Shown one piece after another: positions 58,170-64,000 of a stretch of 64,000 bases of DNA. A program made the position numbers and the translations under genes. Source of the stretch: CAWEQW01 sp963811365. GTDB lineage: Bacteria > Actinomycetota > Actinomycetes > Propionibacteriales > Nocardioidaceae. Location of the stretch: NCBI GenBank assembly GCA_963811365.1, contig CAWEQW010000009.1, positions 310,001-374,000 on the forward strand. The letters run 5' to 3'. How positions within the stretch are numbered: position 1 is the first letter of the stretch; the number at the start of each line of letters is the position of its first letter. The notes beneath the pieces were generated by a model. The model was given only the letters and a program-made list of their open reading frames with translations. It made no database searches and had not been told where the DNA came from.

Positions 58170-58958
58170 TCACTCCAGCACGGCGCTGAACACCGCCGTG
58201 CCGGGCAGCAGCCGCCCGCGCTCAGGACCCCAGCCGCCCCAGACCCGCTCGTGACCCGCGGGCCACTCCGGCTCCACGAGGTCGACGAGCCGGAAGCCCG
58301 ACCGGGCCAGCAGCCGCACCCAGTCGCCGAGCGTCCGATGGTGCTCGACGTAGCTGACCCCGCCCGCGTCGTCGAGCTCGACGTACGGCGTGCGGTCGAA
58401 GTAGGAGCTGGTCACGGTCAGCCCGCGGGTCGTGGGGTCGTCGGGCATCGCCCACCTGACCGGGTGCGTCACCGAGAACGCGAACCGACCGGGCCGGCGC
58501 AGCACCCTGGCCACCTCCGCGACGGCCCGGCCGGCGTCGTGGACGAACTGCAGCGCCCCGAACGCCGAGAACGCGACGTCGAAGGCGTCGTCGCGGAACG
58601 GCAGCTCGGTGGCGGTGCCGCACACCACCGGCACGCGGACGCCGGTCGCGTCGTCGATCCGCCGGGCGTGCTGCAGCTGGCGGGAGGAGAGGTCGAGCCC
58701 GACGGTGCGGGCGCCGTGCGTGGTCAGCCAGCGGGCGCACTGTGCCGCACCGCAGCCCACCTCGAGGACATCGAGCCCGTCGACGTCGCCGAGCACGTGC
58801 GCGGAGCCCTCGTCGTACCCTTCGGGGGACCAGACGAAGCCGACGTCCTGCAGGAACGGCCCATGCGTGGCCTGGTACTCGTCGGCGTAGGCGTCCCAGT
58901 CGCGGCGGTTGGCCCGCTGGGTCTGCGTCTCCGAGACGGTACGGCGCGCCGGCTGCAT
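58170..58958 (-). CDS. Class I SAM-dependent methyltransferase
   Basis: 262 aa from the ATG at 58958. WDAYADEYQATHGPFLQDVGFVW precedes the SAM loop LDVLEVGCGAAQCARWL; LDLSSRQLQHAR, TELPFRDDAFDVAFSAFGALQFV and VLRRPGRFAFSV complete the fold. Substrate unknown. A TATCGT box lies seven bases before the ATG, so it may be leaderless. It is divergent from the kinase at 59027. Confidence 0.85.
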   Translation of the reverse strand: MQPARRTVSETQTQRANRRDWDAYADEYQATHGPFLQDVGFVWSPEGYDEGSAHVLGDVDGLDVLEVGCGAAQCARWLTTHGARTVGLDLSSRQLQHARRIDDATGVRVPVVCGTATELPFRDDAFDVAFSAFGALQFVHDAGRAVAEVARVLRRPGRFAFSVTHPVRWAMPDDPTTRGLTVTSSYFDRTPYVELDDAGGVSYVEHHRTLGDWVRLLARSGFRLVDLVEPEWPAGHERVWGGWGPERGRLLPGTAVFSAVLE

Positions 58959-58965
58959 GTCGAGG

Positions 58966-58971
58966 ACGATA
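58966..58971 (-). promoter_or_regulatory. -10 box (TATCGT, minus strand) for a probably leaderless methyltransferase gene
   Basis: TATCGT on the minus strand ends seven bases before the ATG at 58958. Confidence 0.4.
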
Positions 58972-59026
58972 CTGACCTCGCGCGCCGCGGGGCGGGGGCG
59001 TGCGGCAGCGAGAGACCGGAGGCGTC

Positions 59027-59938
59027 GTGGAGGGCTGGGGCATGCAACCGCTGGCGGGCGGCCACAGCGGGGAGACCTACCTGGCCGAGACCGCCGCGGA
59101 GCGCACCGTCGCACGGCTCTACGTGCGGCGCGGCGCCACCCGTGGCCCGGAGGCGGTGGTCGTGGACGCGGCGGTGCTGCGGCTCGTCAAGGGACTGCTG
59201 CCGGTTCCCGAGGTCCTCGAGGTGGTGCGGCCGGACCCGTCCGCGGACCGGCCCGGGCTGCTGGTCACCTCGTTCCTGCCGGGGGAGCGGCTCGACCTGC
59301 TGCTTGCCCGCGCGGGCGCCGACGACCGCCGTACGGTCGGCCGCGCGCTCGGCACGCTGCTGGCCCGGCTGGCGGGGATGCCGATGCCGCGCCACGGGCT
59401 GTTCGTCGACGGGGACCTGCGGATCGACCCGCTCCCGGTCGGCGGCGGGCTGCCGGAGTGGGTGGAGGCGCACCGCACGGGCACCGCGCTCGCCGCCTGG
59501 GACGAGGCGACCTTCGACCGGCTGCGCCGGGTGGCCGCCACCGCCCAGGACCTCCTGGACGCAGGCGGCCGCGCCTGCCTCGTGCACAGCGACTTCAACC
59601 CCAAGAACATCCTGGTCGACCCCGCGACCTGGACCGTCACGGGCCTGCTCGACTGGGAGTTCGCGCACGCCGGGATGCCGGTGACCGACCTGGGGAACCT
59701 GCTTCGGTTCGAGCGGGACCCCGTCCTGGCGGGTGCCGTCCTGGAGACCTACCGCGCCTGGGTGCCGGACGCCGGACCCGACCTGCTCGACCGGGCCCGG
59801 GCCGCCGACCTGTTCGCGCTCGTCGACCTCGCCTCGCGGTGGGGGGAGAACCCGGTCACCGAGCAGGCGCACGCGCTGCTGCGCGCCATCGCCCGGGACG
59901 GTCGGTTGGACGCGCCCGGGGACGACTGCGTATTCTGA
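59027..59938 (+). CDS. Aminoglycoside phosphotransferase (APH)-family kinase
   Basis: 303 aa with the APH catalytic core: CLVHSDFNPKNILVD (Asp of the HxDxxxxN loop) and the metal-binding LLDWEFAHAG. The N-terminal lobe has GGHSGETYLAE as the nucleotide loop. Members of this family phosphorylate small molecules; nothing shows an antibiotic as substrate. GTG at 59027 follows GGAGG; an in-frame GTG at 59000 is an alternative. A likely promoter for rpsA lies in its last codons. Confidence 0.8.
   Translation: MEGWGMQPLAGGHSGETYLAETAAERTVARLYVRRGATRGPEAVVVDAAVLRLVKGLLPVPEVLEVVRPDPSADRPGLLVTSFLPGERLDLLLARAGADDRRTVGRALGTLLARLAGMPMPRHGLFVDGDLRIDPLPVGGGLPEWVEAHRTGTALAAWDEATFDRLRRVAATAQDLLDAGGRACLVHSDFNPKNILVDPATWTVTGLLDWEFAHAGMPVTDLGNLLRFERDPVLAGAVLETYRAWVPDAGPDLLDRARAADLFALVDLASRWGENPVTEQAHALLRAIARDGRLDAPGDDCVF
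59906..59936 (+). promoter_or_regulatory. Possible promoter for rpsA inside the end of the kinase gene
   Basis: TTGGAC (59906-59911) and TATTCT (59931-59936) are 19 bases apart. It would give a leader of about 155 bases before rpsA. The leader itself (59939-60099) is GC-rich and holds no gene I can see. Confidence 0.35.
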
Positions 59939-60099
59939 GGGGTGCGCAGGAGCCTGCCCTCGTCCCGGACCTAGCGGAGGGGGGCGCACCGCCTCGCTCG
60001 GCCCCCTCTCAGGGTTCAGGCGGAGATCGATCCATCGGTGGTGACAGCGGGTCTCGCGCGCGTCCGCACAACTCCATCCATCCGAGGATCCCCAACTCT

Positions 60100-61560
60100 A
60101 TGACGAGCAGCATCTCCACTCTTCCGGACACCCCGCAGGTCGCGGTCAACGACATCGGTTCCGAAGAGGACTTCCTCGCCGCCATCGACGAGACCATCAA
60201 GTACTTCAACGACGGCGACATCGTCGACGGCACCATCGTCAAGGTGGACCGCGACGAGGTCCTGCTCGACATCGGCTACAAGACCGAGGGCGTCATCCCC
60301 TCGCGCGAGCTGTCGATCAAGCACGACGTCGACCCCTCCGAGGTCGTCACCGTCGGCGACAAGGTCGAGGCCCTGGTTCTCCAGAAGGAGGACAAGGAGG
60401 GCCGGCTCATCCTGTCCAAGAAGCGCGCCCAGTACGAGCGCGCCTGGGGCACGATCGAGCAGGTCAAGGAGGAGGACGGCGTCGTCACCGGCACCGTCAT
60501 CGAGGTCGTCAAGGGCGGCCTGATCCTCGACATCGGCCTGCGCGGCTTCCTGCCCGCGTCGCTGGTCGAGATGCGCCGGGTCCGCGACCTCCAGCCGTAC
60601 GTCGGCAAGGAGCTCGAGGCCAAGATCATCGAGCTCGACAAGAACCGCAACAACGTCGTCCTCTCGCGCCGCGCCTGGCTCGAGCAGACCCAGTCCGAGG
60701 TCCGCCAGGGCTTCCTCACCCAGCTCCAGCGCGGCCAGATCCGCAAGGGCGTCGTGTCCTCGATCGTCAACTTCGGCGCGTTCGTCGACCTCGGCGGGGT
60801 GGACGGCCTGGTGCACGTCTCCGAGCTGTCCTGGAAGCACATCGACCACCCGAGCGAGGTCGTGGCCGTCGGCGACGAGGTCACCGTCGAGGTGCTCGAC
60901 GTCGACATGGACCGCGAGCGGGTGTCGCTGTCGCTCAAGGCGACGCAGGAGGACCCCTGGCAGCACTTCGCCCGGACCCACCAGATCGGCCAGATCGTGC
61001 CCGGCAAGGTCACCAAGCTGGTGCCGTTCGGCTCGTTCGTGCGGGTCGAGGAGGGCATCGAGGGCCTGGTGCACATCTCGGAGCTGGCCGAGCGCCACGT
61101 CGAGATCCCCGAGCAGGTCGTCCAGGTCAACGACGACGTCATGGTCAAGATCATCGACATCGACCTGGAGCGGCGCCGGATCTCGCTGTCGCTCAAGCAG
61201 GCGAACGAGACCGCCACGGCGACCGAGGCGGAGGAGTTCGACCCGACGCTGTACGGCATGACCGCGTCGTACGACGAGCAGGGCAACTACATCTACCCCG
61301 AGGGCTTCGACCCGGAGACCGGCGAGTGGCTCGAGGGCTACGACGAGCAGCGCGCCGCGTGGGAGGAGCAGTACGCCAAGGCGCACGCCCGCTGGGAGGC
61401 GCACGTCAAGCAGCAGAGCGAGGCCAAGCAGGCCGAGGCGGAGGCCGGCGAGTCGACCTCGTACTCGTCCTCCGAGCCGGCCCGCGCCGAGGACGGCGGC
61501 TCGCTAGCGTCCGACGAGGCGCTGCAGGCGCTGCGGGAGAAGCTCACCGGCGGTCAGTGA
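60100..61560 (+). CDS. rpsA: RpsA, 30S ribosomal protein S1
   Basis: 486 aa with four S1 RNA-binding domains starting near residues 37, 126, 209 and 296 (for example GTIVKVDRDEVLLDIGYKTE, GLILDIGLRGFLPASLVE, VNFGAFVDLGGVDGLVHVSE and VPFGSFVRVEEGIEGLVHIS). An acidic, Gln/Ala/Ser-rich tail of about 110 residues follows. S1 helps load mRNA on the ribosome; actinobacterial forms have four domains in place of the six of E. coli. The ATG at 60100 gives MTSSISTLPDTPQVAVNDIG. Confidence 0.96.
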   Translation: MTSSISTLPDTPQVAVNDIGSEEDFLAAIDETIKYFNDGDIVDGTIVKVDRDEVLLDIGYKTEGVIPSRELSIKHDVDPSEVVTVGDKVEALVLQKEDKEGRLILSKKRAQYERAWGTIEQVKEEDGVVTGTVIEVVKGGLILDIGLRGFLPASLVEMRRVRDLQPYVGKELEAKIIELDKNRNNVVLSRRAWLEQTQSEVRQGFLTQLQRGQIRKGVVSSIVNFGAFVDLGGVDGLVHVSELSWKHIDHPSEVVAVGDEVTVEVLDVDMDRERVSLSLKATQEDPWQHFARTHQIGQIVPGKVTKLVPFGSFVRVEEGIEGLVHISELAERHVEIPEQVVQVNDDVMVKIIDIDLERRRISLSLKQANETATATEAEEFDPTLYGMTASYDEQGNYIYPEGFDPETGEWLEGYDEQRAAWEEQYAKAHARWEAHVKQQSEAKQAEAEAGESTSYSSSEPARAEDGGSLASDEALQALREKLTGGQ

Positions 61561-61600
61561 CCCGCTGACGCGTCGGTCCGCCGGCGTGACCCGTCACTCC

Positions 61601-61632
61601 AAGGGCGGCCATCCGAGAGGGTGGCCGCCCTT
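61601..61632. terminator. Intrinsic-type terminator after rpsA
   Basis: AAGGGCGGCCA and TGGCCGCCCTT pair perfectly (11 bp) around a ten-base loop and are followed by TCTGG. It lies 40 bases after the rpsA stop. Confidence 0.75.
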
Positions 61633-61699
61633 CTGGCGACTCGACCACCCAGGGCCCGGCGGCCGACTGCACGGCCTGTCTGCGCTCGGGTGGCGCCTC

Positions 61700-62061
61700 G
61701 CGTTCAGGGTCACCGCCTGGACCGGCGCGGTCGCCGGCGGCACATCGGCCGAGCTCCCTGCGAGCTTCCCCGCCCGGGGTGGCCTCGACGCCGTCGCGAC
61801 CTCGAGGTCCCGCGACACGGTGCGGGTCAGCGGGACGCCCGTCGCGGAGGCGACCGGCTACCGGCTGTACCGGGTCCGCGTGACCAGGTGTGCGGCCGTC
61901 CGCCGACCGGCCGGTTCGGCCGGATCCTGGGCACCCTGCCGCACCCGAGGACGACGTTCGCCAGCAGCGCGCGGGCATTGTGGCTGCGCCTGGTGTCGGT
62001 CCGCAACGGCGTGCGGAGCGGGGCCCGGCCCACCTCGACGACGTGCGTCAGGGTCAGGTAG
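61700..62061 (+). pseudogene. Decayed gene remnant with fibronectin-III-like end
   Basis: No intact gene fills the 513 bases between rpsA and the small membrane gene. In this stretch one frame gives GLDAVATSRSRDTVRVSGTP then EATGYRLYRVRVTRCAAVRR, and after a shift near 61890 another frame gives FGRILGTLPHPRTTF and LWLRLVSVRNGVRSG, ending at a TAG at 62059-62061. Together this looks like the last domain of a fibronectin-type-III-like secreted protein. The assignment rests on the pattern alone. Confidence 0.3.
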
Positions 62062-62073
62062 CCGGGGGAGGCC

Positions 62074-62235
62074 TCAGGCGGCCCGGTCCCACGGGGGCTC
62101 GAACGTGTCGGGCTGGTGACTGCGCGGGGGCGAGGAGGGGCGATGGCGCAGGCCGTCGTCGCGGACGTACTCCACCAGGTAGAGCAGGCCCCAGATGACG
62201 GCGGTGAGCAAGGCAACGGCGATGAGAAGGTTCAT
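62074..62235 (-). CDS. Small single-pass membrane protein (53 aa)
   Basis: MNLLIAVALLTAVIWGLLYL is a clear membrane segment; it is followed by EYVRDDGLRHRPSSPP and an end in DTFEPPWDRAA. The TGA is at 62074-62076. No family is known to me. It is divergent from the GlxA-type regulator, across a 93-base gap with inverted repeats, so it may be one of that regulator's targets. Confidence 0.6.
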   Translation of the reverse strand: MNLLIAVALLTAVIWGLLYLVEYVRDDGLRHRPSSPPRSHQPDTFEPPWDRAA

Positions 62236-62263
62236 GGCAGTAATCCTGCGCTCCGCGAGATCC

Positions 62264-62318
62264 TGCCACCAGTGGCAGAGGTGACACTGTCCGTCGAATT
62301 ACTGCCAGACCTGTGGCA
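62264..62318. promoter_or_regulatory. Two TGCCA...TGGCA inverted repeats, candidate operators
   Basis: TGCCACCAGTGGCA at 62264-62277 and TGCCAGACCTGTGGCA at 62303-62318 share the same half-sites, spaced 39 bases apart (start to start), between the divergent small membrane gene and the GlxA-type regulator. The second ends ten bases before the regulator's GTG. Confidence 0.5.
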
Positions 62319-62328
62319 TGCTGGTTCG

Positions 62329-63279
62329 GTGATCCGCAACGTGGCCGTCGTCGTGTACGACGGCGTCGCCCCGTTCGAGCTCGGCGTGCTGTGTGAGGCC
62401 TGGGGGGTGAACCGGGCCGACCAGGGGCTGCCGTCCTTCGACTTCGCGGTCTGCTCGCCCGAGGCGAGCCCGGTGTCGACCACCGCTGGCTTCTCGCTGG
62501 ACGTGGCACACGACCTGTCCCGGGTCGCGGAGGCCGACCTGGTCGCCGTGCCGGCGGTACCGCGTGACCGCCAGGTGCCGGACGACGTCATCGACGCGCT
62601 CCGGGCCGCCTACGCGCGCGGCGCCCGGGTGATGTCGGTCTGCAGCGGGGCTTTCGCGCTGGGGGCCGCCGGCCTGCTCGACGGACGGCAGTGCACCACC
62701 CACTGGCACCACACCGGGGAGCTGGCCGAGCGGTTCCCGCGCGCCACGGTGCTCCCCGAGGTGCTCTACGTCGACGCCGACCCGGTGATCACGAGCGCGG
62801 GCACCGCGGCGGGGCTCGACGCCTGCCTGCACCTGTGGCGCAAGGAGTTCGGCGCAGCCACTGCCAGCGCCGTGGCCCGCCGGATGGTGGTACCGCCGCA
62901 GCGTGACGGTGGGCAGGCGCAGTTCATCCGCTCGGCGGTGCCGGACTGTTCCGCCGACACACTGGGGCCGCTGCTCACCTGGATCGTCGAGCACCTCCGC
63001 GAGGACCTGAGCGTCGAGGCGCTCGCCGACCGTGCCGCGGTGTCGCCGCGGACGTTCGCCCGCCGCTTCCGCTCCGAGACCGGCACGACGCCGCACGCCT
63101 GGGTGACCCGGCAGCGGGTGTTCCGGGCCGAGGAGCTGCTCGAGGGGACGGACCTGTCCGTCGACCAGGTCGCCGACGCTGTCGGCTTCGGGAACGCCGC
63201 GGCACTGCGGCACCACTTCGCCCAGGTGCGCGGGATCAGCCCGGCCCGCTACCGGCGGACGTTCCGCGACGCGAGCTGA
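62329..63279 (+). CDS. GlxA-family AraC-type transcriptional regulator
   Basis: 316 aa. The N-terminal two thirds is a DJ-1/PfpI amidotransferase-like fold with VVVYDGVAPFELGVLCEAWG and the nucleophile elbow VMSVCSGAFALGAAGLLDGR; the next His segment is TTHWHHTGEL. The C-terminal AraC domain has two helix-turn-helix units (LSVEALADRAAVSPRTFARR and LSVDQVADAVGFGNAAALRH). GTG at 62329 puts IRNVAVVVYDG at the N-terminus. Ligand unknown. Repeats upstream may be its own operators. Confidence 0.88.
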   Translation: MIRNVAVVVYDGVAPFELGVLCEAWGVNRADQGLPSFDFAVCSPEASPVSTTAGFSLDVAHDLSRVAEADLVAVPAVPRDRQVPDDVIDALRAAYARGARVMSVCSGAFALGAAGLLDGRQCTTHWHHTGELAERFPRATVLPEVLYVDADPVITSAGTAAGLDACLHLWRKEFGAATASAVARRMVVPPQRDGGQAQFIRSAVPDCSADTLGPLLTWIVEHLREDLSVEALADRAAVSPRTFARRFRSETGTTPHAWVTRQRVFRAEELLEGTDLSVDQVADAVGFGNAAALRHHFAQVRGISPARYRRTFRDAS

Positions 63280-63296
63280 CCGTCGCGCTGCCGCCA

Positions 63297-63376
63297 TTCG
63301 GACCGGCACTCGAGGCGCCCGACCGGCTGTCTTGCGCGTGATCTCTTCGGCGATCACGAGCGAGTGCCGGTCCGAA
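63297..63376. repeat. Nested inverted repeat after the GlxA-type gene (copy 2)
   Basis: Outer arms TTCGGACCGGCACTCG (63297-63312) and CGAGTGCCGGTCCGAA (63361-63376) pair perfectly over 16 bp. Inside, GTGATC (63338-63343) and GATCAC (63352-63357) make a second hairpin. The right arm and flank match the element at 3354-3373 in 19 of 20 bases. It begins 18 bases after the regulator's stop. The rest of the 224-base gap holds no convincing gene. Confidence 0.6.
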
Positions 63377-63474
63377 CGGTTGTCCCGAACGGTGTAGTGC
63401 CAACCGCCCGGGACCTCCTTGTCGCAGCCTCGGGCACGCAAGCGGTCCTTCAGGCTGCCGTCACGCGACGCGCC

Positions 63475-63480
63475 TAGTCT
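63475..63480 (+). promoter_or_regulatory. -10 box (TAGTCT) before the PAP2 gene
   Basis: TAGTCT ends six bases before an ATG at 63487 that opens a six-codon frame (MREVAL, stop at 63505-63507) overlapping the PAP2 GTG. The true start could be this mini-frame with coupling, or the GTG alone behind GGGAGG. Confidence 0.4.
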
Positions 63481-63503
63481 CGTGGCATGCGGGAGGTGGC
63501 ACT

Positions 63504-64000
63504 GTGACGTGGCCTGACAACGGTCTGTTCGTGTGGGTCAACGGCGTGGCCCGGCACACGGCCTGGTTGCATGCCCCGGCACTCGACTTCGCCTCCTACG
63601 GGGTTGTGGTGTTCGGCGTGCTCCTTCTGGTCGGCTGGTGGCTGGCCCGCGGGCGCGGCACCGGGCTCATGGCTCGTGCACTGTGGGCACCGCTCGGTGT
63701 CCTGCTGGCGGTCGCGGTCAACCAGCCGCTCTCGCACCTCGTCCACGAGCCGCGTCCGTATACCGCGATGCACCACATCCTCGTGCTGACCCACCGCAGC
63801 GCCGACTGGTCGTTCCCGAGCGACCACGCCACGATGGCGGGCGCTGCGGTGCTCGGGCTGTTCCTGGTCGACCGGTGGCTGGGAGCCATCGGCGCGGTCG
63901 CCGCCCTCGTGCTGTGCATCAGCCGCGTCTACGTCGCCGCGCACTACCCCCACGACGTTCTCGCCGGGCTCGTCGTCGGCGCGCTGGTCTCCTGGCTTGG
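63504..64000 (+). CDS. PAP2-family phosphatase (3' end outside the window)
   Basis: First 165 residues of a membrane phosphatase of undecaprenyl-diphosphatase type. HEPRPYT (Arg84), FPSDHATM (His108) and SRVYVAAHYPHD (Arg141, His147, Asp151) are the three catalytic segments. The first motif lacks the usual Lys seven residues before Arg84 (Ser77), and the second is PSDH in place of PSGH. Four hydrophobic segments are visible. GTG at 63504 follows GGGAGG at 63491-63496. Likely role: dephosphorylating lipid phosphates of cell-wall synthesis. Confidence 0.82.
   Translation, partial: MTWPDNGLFVWVNGVARHTAWLHAPALDFASYGVVVFGVLLLVGWWLARGRGTGLMARALWAPLGVLLAVAVNQPLSHLVHEPRPYTAMHHILVLTHRSADWSFPSDHATMAGAAVLGLFLVDRWLGAIGAVAALVLCISRVYVAAHYPHDVLAGLVVGALVSWL

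Noticed and set aside
59027..59938. Aminoglycoside resistance gene
   Set aside because: Only the general APH kinase motifs are present; chromosomal kinases of this type act on many substrates and nothing here points to an antibiotic.
62299..63441. A minus-strand open frame over the GlxA-type gene starting at 63441
   Set aside because: Its first 40 codons look protein-like by chance, but the rest is the reverse of the GlxA-type gene, and the promising part overlaps the inverted repeat.

Overview
The window is high-GC DNA from an actinobacterium, most likely a member of the Nocardioidaceae (Nocardioides-like). This rests on the GC-rich codon use, frequent GTG starts, many TANNNT -10 boxes lying 6-8 nt before a start codon (leaderless style), PriA in place of HisA/TrpF, an ANTAR regulator of PdtaR type, and an HGxxPAAW protein. 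No marker in the window fixes the species.

Layout. (1) 1-8146: histidine biosynthesis. hisC (3' end), hisB, hisH and a small membrane protein run on +; hisF and priA run on -; hisI lies on + after a TIGR03085 protein and a heterodimeric ABC exporter. (2) 8139-15285: tryptophan region. A Trp-operon membrane protein, HGxxPAAW, DUF2752 and two DUF4190-type membrane proteins precede trpC, trpB and trpA, followed by a Sco lipoprotein and lgt. trpE is absent from the place where I would expect it. (3) 15335-23796: VIT-family transporter, gltB-gltD and pyk. (4) 23866-29452: four head-to-tail copies of one IS481-type element. The first two are near identical and intact; the last two are riddled with single-base insertions. 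The array sits exactly at the 3' end of a tRNA gene, and a 16-bp piece of that tRNA end flanks the array and recurs as the spacer. The tRNA has a CAA (Leu) anticodon but a class I body. (5) 29537-37904: lipoprotein, pdtaR, and a branched-chain amino acid ABC system (livK on +; livH-M-G-F on -) in which livK and livF are frameshifted; then a DUF554 protein. (6) 38066-41447: acetyltransferase and polA. (7) 41496-58048: a cell-envelope polysaccharide locus with a flippase, GT-C-like membrane proteins, a GT4 glycosyltransferase, methyltransferase, AftD-like arabinofuranosyltransferase, acyltransferase, DUF3068 protein, and the decaprenyl-phosphoryl-arabinose genes (ubiA-type, dprE1, dprE2). (8) 58170-64000: methyltransferase, APH-type kinase, rpsA, a decayed gene remnant, a 53-residue membrane protein, a GlxA-type regulator with nearby inverted repeats, and the start of a PAP2 phosphatase.

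How it works together. Regions 1-3 are housekeeping amino-acid and central metabolism arranged in overlapping ATGA/GTGA operons. Region 7 reads as a pathway that makes the lipid-linked arabinose donor (ubiA, dprE1, dprE2) and uses it to build a surface glycan. The most unusual parts are the tandem IS array with tRNA-derived spacers, the odd tRNA, the frameshifts confined to roughly 26.7-33.3 kb, and a nested inverted repeat present at both ends of the window (3.3 kb and 63.3 kb).
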